The translations under genes and the position numbers were made by a program. Below the pieces are notes generated by a model. It saw only the letters and a list, made by a program, of their open reading frames with translations. It was not told where the DNA came from and searched no databases. Of a stretch of DNA of 64,000 bases, positions 1 through 20,872 are shown piece by piece. This stretch comes from Bradyrhizobium sp. SZCCT0231 (GTDB lineage: Bacteria > Pseudomonadota > Alphaproteobacteria > Rhizobiales > Xanthobacteraceae): assembly GCF_018130245.1 (NCBI RefSeq), contig NZ_JAFCKP010000019.1, positions 36,823 through 100,822 of the forward strand. Direction: 5' to 3'. Numbering within the stretch: the stretch's first letter is position 1; every line of letters begins with the position of its first letter.

Positions 1-1
1 C

Positions 2-2653
<2,652 letters not shown>

Positions 2654-2664
2654 TTCGACCTTTC

Positions 2665-2689
2665 ATGCCCGGCCTTCACGGCCGGGCAT
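2665..2689. other. rpoB-rpoC intercistronic hairpin
   Basis: Perfect 10-bp inverted repeat (ATGCCCGGCC / GGCCGGGCAT) around a 5-base loop, 12 bases after the rpoB stop codon. No T-run follows, so it does not look like a full intrinsic terminator. It could be an mRNA processing or stabilising site, or a small palindromic repeat; a similar GGCCGGG...CCCGGCC palindrome occurs near 54515-54540. Confidence 0.6.
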
Positions 2690-2782
2690 TGGCGCCCCTC
2701 CCGAGGCCTTGAGGGCAGGGCGCCCCGCTTGAGTGATTTTCGAATTTGCGGCCGGAGGCGACCGGCACGCGAGGAGAAGACG

Positions 2783-6979
<4,197 letters not shown>

Positions 6980-7012
6980 TCGTTCATCCGTAGGAATACC
7001 GAGGACAATGAG

Positions 7013-7037
7013 AAGGCCGGCTTTTGCCGGCCTTTTT
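7013..7037 (+). terminator. Intrinsic terminator after rpoC
   Basis: Perfect 9-bp stem AAGGCCGGC / GCCGGCCTT with a TTTT loop and a run of five T. It ends the rpoBC transcript and separates it from the FAD/SAM fusion gene. Confidence 0.92.
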
Positions 7038-7172
7038 GCTGCTTTCTTTGCTTGTTGCGATGTAGGATCAGCGTTTGTTCATCTTTCCTTCAGCCGCAAA
7101 AGCGCTTCTGCTAAGAGAGCTTAGACCGGTGGTCCCGTGAAGGGGGCAGGTCCGGAAGACCACGGAATTCTC

Positions 7173-9227
7173 ATGCTTGATCTCGCAATCGTAGGCGGCG
7201 GCCCCGGCGGGCTGATGAGCGCCTGGTATCTGAAGCGCAAGCTCGGCGATCTCTGTCGCGTCACCATCTACGAGGCCTCCGACCGGCTCGGCGGCAAGAT
7301 CGTCTCGCGTAAATTCGATTCGGCGCCCGCGATGTACGAGGCCGGCGTTGCCGAGATCTACGATTACTCGATGACCGGACCCGATCCGCTGCGCGAGCTG
7401 ATCCAGCATTTCGGCCTCCAGACCATTCCGATGGACGCCGAGCAGGTGCATTTCGGCGGCGAGCTCCTCAATGACGTGCCGGGCATGCGCCGCAAATACG
7501 GCGCCAAGACCGCGGCAGCGATCGAGGCGTTCCGCAAGCGCTGCACCGAGGTGATGTCGCCGATCGAATATTACGAGGGCGTTGGCGCGCACGACAACGA
7601 GAATCCCTGGGCCTACAAGACCGCCGAGCAGGTGCTCGACGAGGAGGTCGAGGACGAGACGGCAAAGCGTTTCTTCAAGGTGATGGCGCGCTCCGACATC
7701 GCGACCGAGAGCCACAACACCAACGGTCTCAACGCGCTCAAGAACTATCTGATGGACGTCGACGGCTATATCGGCCTCTATTCCATCCAGAACGGCAACG
7801 AGCAGCTGATCGAATGCCTGCAGTCGGAGGTCAATGCCGACATCCAGCTCAATCACCGCGTGCTCACCGTCGGCAAGGCGCCGACGGGCCGTTATCAACT
7901 CAAGATGATGAACGGCAAGGGACCGGAGACCCGCGACTTCGACCTCGTGCTGGTCTGCCTGCCGCATTCCTGGCTCGCCACCCTCGGCTGGGAGGGCGAG
8001 CAGCTGCGCAAGTCGATGGTCAAGCACGTTGCCTATTTCGACCGCCCCGCGCACTATCTGCGCGTCTCGATCCTGTTCGACGAGCCGTTCTGGGGCGAGA
8101 AGATTCCGGGCGCCTGGTTCATGTCGGAGGCCTTCGGCGGCTGCTGCGTCTACAACGAGGGCGCGCGCTATGACGTCGGCAGGCATGGCGTTTTGAACTG
8201 GCTCATTCCCGGCTCCGACGCGCTGGCTTTTGCCAATCTGTCGGATCAGGAACTGATCGATGCCGCCCTGAAATCGCTGCCGGCTTCTCTCGGCGATGCG
8301 CGTTTGCATTTCATCGAAGGCAAGATCCACCGCTGGCTGTCGTCGGTGAACGCGCTGCCGGGTGGCTTGCCCGTACGCGACGTCATGACCAATCACCGGC
8401 CCGAGCCGAAGGAGCATCCCGGCATCGTCGTGGTCGGCGACTATCTGTTCGATTCGACGCTGAACGGCCTGCTCGACTCCTCGGACGCGGCGACCGACAT
8501 CATCCTCACCGAGATGATGCGCCTGCGCCGCGAACGCGCGCAGGAGGATAAGCCGCTCTCGGACAAGATCGACCGCGATTATTTCGAGAACTATCGCGGC
8601 CTCGGCCCCTATCACGAAGCGTGGCGGCACTTCGCCGATCCCGACTACCTCACCAGGTTGATCGGCATCGTCTGGGGCAAGGCGGCGGGCGCCAAGCTGC
8701 TGGTCGCCGGCTCAGCCAGCGGCGAACTGGTCGGCGCGCTGCGCGATCGCGGCATCGATGCATGGGGAATCGAGAACAACCGCGCCATCCATGCCAAAAC
8801 GCCGAAAGCACTGAAGAAGTACAACAAGCTCGGCTCGATCACCGACATGCCGTTCAAGGACGGCGCGTTCGACTTCGTGTTCGAGACCAGCCTCTGTCAC
8901 GTTTCTCCGAAGCAGGTGGTCCGCGCGATCAAGGAGCTGAATCGCGTGGTCAAGACCGGTCTCGTGTTCGGCTCGATCACCTCGGACATGGCGCCGGCAT
9001 TGATCGACCGCTACGACCTCCTGCGTGGGGTCAAGAAGCTCGGTACCTGGTGGGAATGGTCCGAACTCTTCTTCGGTAACGGCTTCGACCTGTCGATGCA
9101 CCGCAAGGATTGCACGGATGCGTTATGGGAGGCGACGCTCGCTGCCAACAAGGGTCCAGGGCAGTGGTACGCCGACGCCGACAGCCTGCGCTATTCCTTT
9201 TTCGACAAGGTCGAGGACGAGGACTAG
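7173..9227 (+). CDS. FAD-dependent oxidoreductase fused to a SAM methyltransferase
   Basis: Predicted 684-residue two-domain enzyme. Residues 1 to about 455 form a flavin amine-oxidase-like domain: a Rossmann GGGPGG motif at residues 8-13, the acidic residue of IYEASDRLGGK at the end of beta-2, and a C-terminal VVVGDYLFDS segment typical of the FAD-closing motif. Residues from about 485 onward resemble a class I methyltransferase: LLVAGSASGEL near 509 (SAM-binding glycine loop), an acidic WGIENN, then MPFKDGAFDFVF. The ATG at 7173 is preferred because the Rossmann strand starts right after it; a GTG 12 codons upstream is the alternative. The substrate is unknown. It lies between rpoC and the str operon, followed by an ABC exporter on the same strand, which suggests (inference) modification and export of one small molecule or lipid. 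Confidence 0.8.
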   Translation: MLDLAIVGGGPGGLMSAWYLKRKLGDLCRVTIYEASDRLGGKIVSRKFDSAPAMYEAGVAEIYDYSMTGPDPLRELIQHFGLQTIPMDAEQVHFGGELLNDVPGMRRKYGAKTAAAIEAFRKRCTEVMSPIEYYEGVGAHDNENPWAYKTAEQVLDEEVEDETAKRFFKVMARSDIATESHNTNGLNALKNYLMDVDGYIGLYSIQNGNEQLIECLQSEVNADIQLNHRVLTVGKAPTGRYQLKMMNGKGPETRDFDLVLVCLPHSWLATLGWEGEQLRKSMVKHVAYFDRPAHYLRVSILFDEPFWGEKIPGAWFMSEAFGGCCVYNEGARYDVGRHGVLNWLIPGSDALAFANLSDQELIDAALKSLPASLGDARLHFIEGKIHRWLSSVNALPGGLPVRDVMTNHRPEPKEHPGIVVVGDYLFDSTLNGLLDSSDAATDIILTEMMRLRRERAQEDKPLSDKIDRDYFENYRGLGPYHEAWRHFADPDYLTRLIGIVWGKAAGAKLLVAGSASGELVGALRDRGIDAWGIENNRAIHAKTPKALKKYNKLGSITDMPFKDGAFDFVFETSLCHVSPKQVVRAIKELNRVVKTGLVFGSITSDMAPALIDRYDLLRGVKKLGTWWEWSELFFGNGFDLSMHRKDCTDALWEATLAANKGPGQWYADADSLRYSFFDKVEDED

Positions 9228-9361
9228 CCCGCGGGGCGCGGCTCGAATTCGCCAATTGTTTTGCCGAATTCATCCTGATCGCATAGAATCGGTGCAATAG
9301 CGGTTGCCGCTATGTCCTGCATTCGCTGCGGTCATGCCGGCCGTCAGCATCGGTTGGTTTC

Positions 9362-11392
9362 ATGGCGTCCAAGCCTCTCTTGCCCGACGACAAGCCTCTC
9401 TCTCCCGACAAACGGAAGCTCGCCCCGGAAGAGGCGGTCGAGCTCGACGACAAGCTCGCCTCCGCTGCCAAGCCGGACCTCGAAGACGACGAGGACGGCG
9501 AAGACGAGGGGGATGACGAGCTGGAGCTCGACGAGGACGATGAGGACGAGGACCTCGTCGTCTTTACCGCGCGCGAAGCCGCCGGCGCGCTCGCGACCAT
9601 CGTCGGATTCGTCAAACCCTATCTGACGAACTACAAGCGGATGCTGTCATTCGTGGCGTTCGGCGTCTTCGTGGAGACGCTGTTCAACGTCATCATGCCG
9701 CTCAGCCTCAAGTTCCTGATCGACGACGCGCTCGGCGAGGAGGATTTCCACGCGCTGTACAAGATCCTCGGCGTGCTTGCGGTCGCCGGCATCTTCACCT
9801 CGGTCGTTGCCGTCTGGTACGAGCGCTGGGACGCGCGGCTTGCCGCCTGCATCATCTCCGATGTCCGCAAGCGCCTGTTCGAGCACGTCCAGGACTTGCC
9901 GGCGGCTTATTTCGGCCGCACCAAGCGCGGCGAGATCCTGTCGCGCTTCTCGGTCGACCTCTCGGCCTTTGAAGGCTCGGTCAAGACGTTTGCCAATAGT
10001 GCCGCGCTGCCGTTCCTGGAGCTGGTCGCCGGCATCATCCTGATGGTGTTCCTCAATTGGCAGCTCGCCGTCGTCGCGCTGCTGGTGTTCCCGATCACAC
10101 TGATTGGCCCGCGGATCCTGACACCCAAGGCCGTGCAGGCCAATTACGAGCAGAAGCTCAACGAGAGTGCGCTGCTCGGCATGGTGCAGGAGAACGTGGC
10201 GGCCCAGGCCGTGATCAAGGCGTTCAGCCTGCAACGCAAGATGTTCGGCTTCTTCACCTTGCGCAACGACGAGACCCGCAACAGGATCGCCTCGGCCGCG
10301 TTCCTCTCGACCATGGTGGAGCGGACGGTCACCATCTCAGTGCTCCTCCTGCACCTCGTGGTGCTCGCGATCGGCGCGTATCTGGCGACCAAGGGCCAGA
10401 TCACCATCGGCACCTTCGTCACCTTCGAGAGCGCGTTCTGGGAGGTCTCCTACAACATCGCCCATGTGATGCATTTCATCCCGGTGTCGATCTCCTCGGC
10501 CGCCGCGATCCGCCACATCCAGGAACTGCTCGACGAGCCGACCCGCGGGGCCGATCGCCCCGGTGCGCCCGATCTGCCGCGCATCACCAACGACATTACT
10601 TTCGATCACGTCACCTTCCAGTACGAGGGCAGCCAGACGCCGGTGCTGGACAATCTCAGCCTCAAGCTCAGTGCCGGCAAGCGCATCGCGATCGTCGGTC
10701 CGAGCGGCTCCGGTAAGAGCACCCTGCTCAATCTGATCCTGCGGCTCTACGTGCCCGACGAGGGCCGCGTCACCATCGACGGCGTCGATGTCCGCAAGGT
10801 GACGCTGGATTCGCTGCGCCGGAGCATGGCGGTGGTGTTCCAGGAGAACATGCTGTTCAACATGTCGATCCGCGAGAACATCCGGCTCGGCAAGGAGGGG
10901 GCGACCGACGAGGAGGTGGAGGAGGCGGCCAAGAAGGCCGAGATCCACCGCTTCATCATGAGCCTGCCGCAGCGATACGACACCCCGGTCGGCGAGCGCG
11001 GAGACACGCTGTCGGGCGGCCAGCGCCAGCGCATGGCGATCGCGCGCGCAATCATCCGTAACCCGTCCGTTCTGCTGCTGGACGAAGCCACCTCGGCGCT
11101 CGACCAGACCACGGAAGCCGCGATCAACCGCACGCTGCTCAAGCTCGCCAAGGGCCGCACCATGATCTGGTCCACCCACCGCCTGACGTCGGTGGTCGAG
11201 ATGGACGAGATCATCGTGATTTCAGGGGGCAGGGCGATCGAGCGCGGCTCCCATGCCGAGCTGCTCGCCAAGAACGGCACCTATCGCAAGCTGTGGAACG
11301 ACCAGATCCACCAGCCGCATGGCGCGGCGGCTCACGCCGACGACGACAGCGACGAAGACGACGGAGACGGTGAGGACGACGAGGAGGAGTGA
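9362..11392 (+). CDS. ABC exporter, fused permease-ATPase, with acidic N- and C-terminal tails
   Basis: 676-residue half-transporter of the MsbA/LmrA type, expected to act as a homodimer in the inner membrane. After an approximately 75-residue hydrophilic, Asp/Glu-rich N-terminus comes a six-helix permease domain (about 80-390). The ATPase domain has Walker [10 protein letters not shown] near 445-453, a Q-loop (VVFQEN), signature LSGGQRQR near 550, Walker [12 protein letters not shown] near 573 and the H-loop STHR. The C-terminus ends in about 20 residues that are almost all Asp/Glu. Both acidic tails are unusual for the family. It starts 134 bp after the FAD/SAM gene; no terminator separates the two, only a short GAATTCG inverted repeat. 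Substrate unknown; export of the neighbour's product is inference. Confidence 0.88.
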   Translation: MASKPLLPDDKPLSPDKRKLAPEEAVELDDKLASAAKPDLEDDEDGEDEGDDELELDEDDEDEDLVVFTAREAAGALATIVGFVKPYLTNYKRMLSFVAFGVFVETLFNVIMPLSLKFLIDDALGEEDFHALYKILGVLAVAGIFTSVVAVWYERWDARLAACIISDVRKRLFEHVQDLPAAYFGRTKRGEILSRFSVDLSAFEGSVKTFANSAALPFLELVAGIILMVFLNWQLAVVALLVFPITLIGPRILTPKAVQANYEQKLNESALLGMVQENVAAQAVIKAFSLQRKMFGFFTLRNDETRNRIASAAFLSTMVERTVTISVLLLHLVVLAIGAYLATKGQITIGTFVTFESAFWEVSYNIAHVMHFIPVSISSAAAIRHIQELLDEPTRGADRPGAPDLPRITNDITFDHVTFQYEGSQTPVLDNLSLKLSAGKRIAIVGPSGSGKSTLLNLILRLYVPDEGRVTIDGVDVRKVTLDSLRRSMAVVFQENMLFNMSIRENIRLGKEGATDEEVEEAAKKAEIHRFIMSLPQRYDTPVGERGDTLSGGQRQRMAIARAIIRNPSVLLLDEATSALDQTTEAAINRTLLKLAKGRTMIWSTHRLTSVVEMDEIIVISGGRAIERGSHAELLAKNGTYRKLWNDQIHQPHGAAAHADDDSDEDDGDGEDDEEE

Positions 11393-12294
11393 CCGGAGGC
11401 GGTCGGCTCCGAGGAACCGCCGTGGCCGATCCATGCCTCGTCACCCAAGCACGCGCGGTCCAGCGCCGACTCATTGATTCTCTGACGCAAGGCGTTCGGC
11501 TGACGCGAAGCCGCTGACCTTTTCGACATTTGGCTTGGGCGCATCGGCCCCCGCAAATCGACGCGCACCATCGAAAGCCCCGCGAGACCGGGCAGCGAAG
11601 CACCCCGGGGAAGCTGGAAAGCCTGCCGCCAGCCGGCAGATTTGCGCATGGGCAGGGAAAAAGCCCTCAGTTTGATAATAAAGCTACATTTAGTCCGGGT
11701 ATAATTGAGTCTCGGGCTTGGCGACCAAGCGCCTCGTTCCCACGTCAGGCAGGAGCGGGGAGACGGCCAAGAGCCTATTTTTGCAGGCGCCTGAAGCGCT
11801 TTGTGTCTGTCGTTTCACCTTGACTTGACCGATTCTCACTTATAGAAAGCGCCTCACTTAACGACAGGCGGTGAGCATCGCCAGCGTCGGAACGGGCCAC
11901 CCGTTGATCCCCAAGGAGTAGTCCACAAGGGGTCGCTAAAGGCGGGCACCAACCTCGACGAATGCCGCTCAAACGCTGTCGATCATAGCTAGGCAATGCC
12001 AGTGCGACTTTGGGTCTCTTGAGCACGTTCTCTTGAGGTCGAATTCGGATGCATGACCTCAGTGAGCGGGCCGGCGCTTTACGCTGATCGGCCTCAATAC
12101 TGCGGTCCTCTGTGGCGTCGAAGCGCTTTCCGCTCGTTGATGGAGCGGTTGGCGCAATTTCGCTTTGTGCGGATTGTTCCGTGGAAGGCGGCCGGTCGGG
12201 CGGGTAGCTCGAAAGAATTTGCGGTCCCGGCAACGGGTCGCAGCAAGACAGCGGGCCCGGAAGGGGTCGCGACAGAACAAAGGGTAAGGCCAGG
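11393..12294. other. Long non-coding gap and leader region upstream of rpsL
   Basis: About 900 bp without a convincing gene; short frames on both strands show no recognisable domain. The first half has a GGCGGT/ACCGCC hairpin right after the ABC stop codon and an AT-rich island (11672-11705) with a perfect TATAAT but no well-spaced -35. The second half, from about 11850, would be a leader of about 450 nt for the str operon, with several small inverted repeats such as GAGGTC...GACCTC at about 12035-12060. I see no tRNA or known riboswitch. Confidence 0.5.
11820..11846 (+). promoter_or_regulatory. Candidate str operon promoter
   Basis: TTGACT at 11820-11825 and TATAGA at 11841-11846, spacing 15 bp, in an otherwise G+C-rich region. 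The CTTGAC form of the -35 fits the alphaproteobacterial housekeeping consensus, but the spacing is short. It would start the transcript of rpsL-rpsG-fusA-tuf about 440 nt before the first start codon. Confidence 0.35.
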
Positions 12295-12666
12295 ATGCCG
12301 ACGATCAACCAGCTGATCGCTCAACCGCGTGAAGTGCAGAAGTCGCGCAAGAAGGTGCCGGCGCTGCAGCAGTCGCCGCAGAAGCGTGGTGTTTGCACGC
12401 GCGTCTACACCACGACCCCGAAGAAGCCGAACTCGGCGCTTCGCAAGGTTGCCAAGGTGCGTTTGACCAACGGCTTCGAGGTGATCGGCTACATCCCCGG
12501 CGAGGGCCATAACCTCCAGGAGCACTCGGTGGTCATGATCCGCGGCGGTCGCGTCAAGGACTTGCCCGGCGTGCGTTACCACATCCTCCGCGGCGTTCTG
12601 GATACCCAGGGCGTCAAGAACCGTAAGCAGCGTCGTTCGAAGTACGGCGCCAAGCGTCCGAAGTAA
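12295..12666 (+). CDS. rpsL: 30S ribosomal protein uS12
   Basis: 123 aa, the normal length. uS12 sits at the decoding centre on the interface face of the 30S subunit and controls accuracy. The motifs [13 protein letters not shown] and [14 protein letters not shown] are intact, so the lysines whose substitution gives streptomycin resistance in other bacteria (K43 and K88, E. coli numbering) are wild type here. First gene of the str operon, preceded by a long untranslated leader; rpsG follows 15 bp downstream. Confidence 0.98.
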   Translation: MPTINQLIAQPREVQKSRKKVPALQQSPQKRGVCTRVYTTTPKKPNSALRKVAKVRLTNGFEVIGYIPGEGHNLQEHSVVMIRGGRVKDLPGVRYHILRGVLDTQGVKNRKQRRSKYGAKRPK

Positions 12667-13152
<486 letters not shown>

Positions 13153-13185
13153 CGGCGAAACAAACGGACTCGCAAGGAACACCCC

Positions 13186-15258
<2,073 letters not shown>

Positions 15259-15298
15259 TTGTCGTCGGTTGAAAGCTGACGATTGAACGGAGAGTCAA

Positions 15299-16489
<1,191 letters not shown>

Positions 16490-16492
16490 CAA

Positions 16493-16558
16493 GCGAATAG
16501 GGAATGGTGAGTGGCGAATAGGGGATTCTATTCGCTACTCGCTACTCGCCACTCACTA
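16493..16558. repeat. GAATAGC-ladder palindrome, copy 1 (tuf-rpsJ)
   Basis: The left arm carries GTGAGTGGCGAATAG and the right arm its reverse complement lengthened by two more heptamers of the form CGAGTAG. The element starts 3 nt after the tuf stop and fills the gap to the rpsJ ribosome-binding site. Related copies lie at 30318, 31991 and 58293. The transcript would fold into a long hairpin; there is no T-run. Confidence 0.8.
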
Positions 16559-16572
16559 GAGAAAGCACGGCA

Positions 16573-16881
16573 ATGAACGGCCAAAACATTCGTATCCGTC
16601 TCAAGGCGTTCGACCATCGTATCCTCGATACGTCGACCCGTGAGATCGTGAACACGGCGAAGCGCACCGGCGCGCAGGTCCGCGGACCCATTCCGCTGCC
16701 CACCCGCATCGAGAAGTTCACCGTCAACCGTTCGCCCCACGTCGACAAGAAGAGCCGCGAACAGTTCGAGATGCGCACTCACAAGCGCCTGCTCGACATC
16801 GTCGATCCGACCCCGCAGACCGTCGATGCTTTGATGAAGCTCGACCTGGCCGCCGGTGTCGACGTCGAGATCAAGCTCTAA
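16573..16881 (+). CDS. rpsJ: 30S ribosomal protein uS10
   Basis: 102 aa, full length; a component of the 30S head and, in other bacteria, partner of NusB in antitermination. [16 protein letters not shown] at the N-terminus and the loop sequence [20 protein letters not shown] are diagnostic. AGAGAAAG lies upstream of the ATG, directly after the palindrome that separates it from tuf. First gene of the S10 block; rplC begins 52 bp later. Confidence 0.98.
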
Positions 16882-16933
16882 GATTTTGGATCCCGTTCGC
16901 CAAAAGCGGACAAAGAGAACAGGAAGCAAGCCG

Positions 16934-17647
16934 ATGCGCTCCGGAGTGATCGCACAAAAGGTCGGGATGACGCGGGTCTTCACGGAGGCCGGCGAACATA
17001 TCCCCGTGACCGTGCTGAAGCTCGGCAATTGCCAGGTCGTAGGCCACCGCACCGAAGAGAAGAACGGTTACGTCGCGCTCCAGCTCGGTTCGGGCAGCCG
17101 CAAGACCGTTTACATGCCCAAGGCCGAGCGCGGTCAGTTCGCGGTCGCCAAGGTCGAGCCGAAGCGCCGGGTCGAGGAATTCCGCGTCACCGCGGATGCC
17201 ATGATCCCGGTCGGCGCCGAGATCCAGGCCGATCACTTCGTCGTCGGCCAGTTCGTCGACGTCACCGGCACCTCGGTCGGTAAGGGTTTCGCCGGCGGCA
17301 TGAAGCGCTGGAACTTCGGCGGTCTGCGCGCCACGCACGGTGTGTCGATCTCGCACCGCTCGATCGGTTCGACCGGTGGCCGTCAGGACCCCGGCAAGAC
17401 CTGGAAGAACAAGAAGATGCCCGGCCACATGGGTGTCGATCGCATCACCACGCTCAACCTTCGCGTCGTCCAGACCGATGTCGAGCGCGGCCTGATCCTC
17501 GTCGAAGGCGCCGTTCCCGGCTCCAAGGGCGGCTGGATCCGCGTGCGCGACGCCGTCAAGAAGCCGCTGCCGAAGGACGCTCCGAAGCCCGGCAAGTTCA
17601 AGGTTGCTGGCGACGCGGAAGCCGCTCCGGCTGCGCAGGAGGCGTGA
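16934..17647 (+). CDS. rplC: 50S ribosomal protein uL3
   Basis: 237 aa, an early-assembly 50S protein near the peptidyl-transferase centre. The start at 16934 gives [16 protein letters not shown], the standard N-terminus, with AGGAAG upstream; an in-frame extension of 26 codons overlaps rpsJ and is rejected. The loop [20 protein letters not shown], which carries the glutamine methylated by PrmB in other bacteria, is present. The C-terminus has an Ala/Glu-rich tail. One base separates its stop codon from the rplD start. Confidence 0.98.
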   Translation: MRSGVIAQKVGMTRVFTEAGEHIPVTVLKLGNCQVVGHRTEEKNGYVALQLGSGSRKTVYMPKAERGQFAVAKVEPKRRVEEFRVTADAMIPVGAEIQADHFVVGQFVDVTGTSVGKGFAGGMKRWNFGGLRATHGVSISHRSIGSTGGRQDPGKTWKNKKMPGHMGVDRITTLNLRVVQTDVERGLILVEGAVPGSKGGWIRVRDAVKKPLPKDAPKPGKFKVAGDAEAAPAAQEA

Positions 17648-17648
17648 G

Positions 17649-18269
17649 ATGGAATTGAAGGTCACCACCCTCGAAGGTAAGGAAGCCGGCTCGGTCCAGC
17701 TCTCCGACGCCATTTTCGGCCTCGAGCCGCGCGAGGACATCATCGCGCGCTGCGTGCAGTGGCAGCTCAACAAGCGCCAGGCCGGCACGCACAAGGCCAA
17801 GGGCCGCGCCGAGATCTGGCGCACCGGCAAGAAGATGTACAAGCAGAAGGGCACCGGCGGTGCTCGTCACGGCTCGGCTCGCGTGCCGCAGTTCCGCGGC
17901 GGCGGCCGTGCCTTCGGTCCGGTGGTGCGTTCGCACGCCACCGACCTGCCGAAGAAGGTCCGCGCCCTGGCGCTCAAGCATGCGCTCTCGGCCAAGGCCA
18001 AGGACGGCGATCTCGTCGTGATCGAGAAGGCCGCGCTTGAGACCGCCAAGACCAAGGCGCTGCTCGGTCACTTCTCGGGCCTCGGGCTCACCAATGCGCT
18101 GATCATCGACGGCGCCGAGCTCAACAACGGTTTTGCCGCCGCGGCCCGCAACATCCCGAACATGGACGTGCTGCCGATCCAGGGCATCAACGTCTACGAC
18201 ATCCTGCGCCGTCAGAAGCTCGTTCTGACCAAGGCCGCCATCGATGCGCTGGAGGCGCGCTTCAAATGA
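17649..18269 (+). CDS. rplD: 50S ribosomal protein uL4
   Basis: 206 aa; lines the exit tunnel with uL22. [20 protein letters not shown] starts at an ATG 6 nt behind AGGAGG, which lies inside the end of rplC, so the two are translationally coupled. The tunnel loop [19 protein letters not shown] is conserved. In enteric bacteria uL4 represses the S10 operon; I cannot see the corresponding leader here, because rpsJ is preceded by tuf and a palindrome. Overlaps rplW by 4 bp. Confidence 0.97.
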   Translation: MELKVTTLEGKEAGSVQLSDAIFGLEPREDIIARCVQWQLNKRQAGTHKAKGRAEIWRTGKKMYKQKGTGGARHGSARVPQFRGGGRAFGPVVRSHATDLPKKVRALALKHALSAKAKDGDLVVIEKAALETAKTKALLGHFSGLGLTNALIIDGAELNNGFAAAARNIPNMDVLPIQGINVYDILRRQKLVLTKAAIDALEARFK

Positions 18270-18568
18270 CGAAGAACATCGAGGCTCGCCACTACGACGT
18301 GATCCTGTCGCCGGTCGTGACCGAAAAGGCCACGATCGCCTCGGAGCACAACAAGGTGCTGTTCAAGGTGGCCGCCAAGGCCACCAAGCCGCAGATCAAG
18401 GAAGCGATCGAGAAGCTGTTCGACGTCAAGGTCAAGAGCGTCAACACGCTGGTCCGCAAGGGCAAGACCAAGGTCTTCCGCGGCAATCTCGGCTCGCAGT
18501 CGAACACCAAGCGCGCGATCGTGACCCTCGAAGAGGGCCACCGGATCGACGTCACCACCGGTCTGTAA
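18266..18568 (+). CDS. rplW: 50S ribosomal protein uL23
   Basis: 100 aa, located at the tunnel exit where it docks SRP and trigger factor. The ATG overlaps the rplD stop (ATGA), so translation is coupled. The conserved [19 protein letters not shown] and [14 protein letters not shown] segments are present and the length is normal. rplB starts 12 bp downstream. Confidence 0.97.
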   Translation: MTKNIEARHYDVILSPVVTEKATIASEHNKVLFKVAAKATKPQIKEAIEKLFDVKVKSVNTLVRKGKTKVFRGNLGSQSNTKRAIVTLEEGHRIDVTTGL

Positions 18569-18580
18569 GGTCGTACGACG

Positions 18581-19414
18581 ATGGCACTGAAGACATTCAA
18601 TCCCACGACGCCGGGCCAGCGCCAGCTGGTCATGGTCGATCGTTCGGCCCTGTACAAGGGCAAGCCGGTCAAGGCGCTCACCGAGGGCAAGAAGTCCTCG
18701 GGCGGTCGCAACAACACCGGCCGCATCACCGTGCGTTTCCGCGGTGGCGGTCACAAGCAGACGCTGCGCACCGTCGACTTCAAGCGCGAGAAGATCGACG
18801 TCCCCGCGACCGTGGAGCGTCTCGAGTATGATCCGAACCGCACCGGCTTCATTGCGCTGATCAAGTATCAGGACGGCGAGCAGGCCTACATCCTGGCGCC
18901 GCAGCGCCTGGCCGTGGGTGACACCATCATCGCCGGCAACTATGTCGACGTGAAGCCGGGCAACGTCATGCCGCTCGGCAACATGCCGGTCGGCACGATC
19001 ATCCACAACATCGAGGTCAAGATCGGGAAGGGCGGCCAGCTCGCCCGTTCCGCCGGCACCTATGCCCAGCTCGTCGGCCGCGACCAGGACTACGTCATCA
19101 TCCGCCTGAACTCGGGCGAGCAGCGCCTGGTGCACGGCCGTTGCCGCGGCACGATCGGCGCGGTGTCGAATCCGGATCACATGAACACCTCGATCGGCAA
19201 GGCCGGTCGCAAGCGTTGGATGGGCCGTCGCCCGCACAACCGCGGTGTCGCGATGAACCCGATCGACCATCCGCACGGTGGTGGTGAAGGTCGCACCTCG
19301 GGCGGTCGTCACCCGGTCACTCCGTGGGGCAAGCCGACCAAGGGCAAGAAGACCCGTACCAACAAGTCGACCAACAAATTCATTCTCCTAAGCCGCCACA
19401 AGCGGAAGAAGTAA
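18581..19414 (+). CDS. rplB: 50S ribosomal protein uL2
   Basis: 277 aa, full length; a primary 23S rRNA binder needed for subunit association and peptidyl-transferase activity. The C-terminal part has [21 protein letters not shown], with the conserved histidine used in E. coli work (H229 region), and ends in the basic LLSRHKRKK. Tightly packed in the S10 block, 12 bp from each neighbour. Confidence 0.98.
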   Translation: MALKTFNPTTPGQRQLVMVDRSALYKGKPVKALTEGKKSSGGRNNTGRITVRFRGGGHKQTLRTVDFKREKIDVPATVERLEYDPNRTGFIALIKYQDGEQAYILAPQRLAVGDTIIAGNYVDVKPGNVMPLGNMPVGTIIHNIEVKIGKGGQLARSAGTYAQLVGRDQDYVIIRLNSGEQRLVHGRCRGTIGAVSNPDHMNTSIGKAGRKRWMGRRPHNRGVAMNPIDHPHGGGEGRTSGGRHPVTPWGKPTKGKKTRTNKSTNKFILLSRHKRKK

Positions 19415-19426
19415 GGAACGCCGGAC

Positions 19427-19705
19427 ATGGTTCGTTCAGTCTGGAAAGGCCCGTTCGTCGAGGGTTCTCTGCTCAAGAAGGCAGATGCCGCGCGCGCGTC
19501 CGGCCGTCACGACGTCATCAAGATCTGGAGCCGTCGCTCGACGATCCTGCCGCAGTTCGTCGGCCTGACCTTCGGCGTCTACAACGGTCAGAAGCACGTG
19601 CCGGTGGCCGTCAACGAGGAAATGGTCGGTCACAAGTTCGGCGAGTTTTCGCCGACCCGGACCTTCCACGGCCACTCCGGCGACAAGAAAGCCAAGAAGG
19701 CTTGA
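19427..19705 (+). CDS. rpsS: 30S ribosomal protein uS19
   Basis: 92 aa, a head protein contacting uS13 and A-site t[33 protein letters not shown]-like [13 protein letters not shown], and [15 protein letters not shown] are typical. GTAAGGA lies 9 nt upstream of the ATG. Ten bases separate it from rplV. Confidence 0.98.
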   Translation: MVRSVWKGPFVEGSLLKKADAARASGRHDVIKIWSRRSTILPQFVGLTFGVYNGQKHVPVAVNEEMVGHKFGEFSPTRTFHGHSGDKKAKKA

Positions 19706-19715
19706 GGATTAAACG

Positions 19716-20102
19716 ATGAGCAAACCTAAGCGCGAACGGAGCCTCGCCGACAACGAGGCCAAGGCGGTCGCCCGGATGCTGCGGGTGAGCCCGCAGAAGC
19801 TCAACCTGGTCGCCCAGCTCATTCGCGGCCGGAAGGCTGCTGCTGCGCTCGCCGACCTGCAGTTTTCGCGCAAGCGGATCGCGGTCGACGTGAAGAAGTG
19901 TCTGGAATCGGCTATCGCCAACGCCGAGAACAACCACGACCTCGACGTCGACGATCTCGTCGTGGCGCAGGCCTTTGTCGGCAACGGCCTCGTGATGAAG
20001 CGCTTTGCCGCTCGCGGCCGCGGCCGCTCGGGCCGTGTCTACAAACCATTTTCGCAGCTGACGATCATCGTTCGTCAGGTCGAAGCTGAAGCCGCCGCTT
20101 AA
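19716..20102 (+). CDS. rplV: 50S ribosomal protein uL22
   Basis: 128 aa; spans the 50S particle, its beta-hairpin narrowing the exit tunnel next to uL4. [20 protein letters not shown] and the hairpin segment [19 protein letters not shown] are clear, with no insertion of the kind that gives macrolide resistance. The N-terminus is slightly longer than in E. coli, as in other alphaproteobacteria. Confidence 0.97.
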   Translation: MSKPKRERSLADNEAKAVARMLRVSPQKLNLVAQLIRGRKAAAALADLQFSRKRIAVDVKKCLESAIANAENNHDLDVDDLVVAQAFVGNGLVMKRFAARGRGRSGRVYKPFSQLTIIVRQVEAEAAA

Positions 20103-20119
20103 GGGCGCAGGAGAACACG

Positions 20120-20842
<723 letters not shown>

Positions 20843-20872
20843 AGCCGCACAGGAATTTGAGGGCTTAAAGCC

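Noticed and set aside
11672-11705. TTGATA...TATAAT as the str promoter
   Set aside because: The spacing is 22 bp, too long for a standard promoter; the site at 11820 is somewhat better, though also imperfect.
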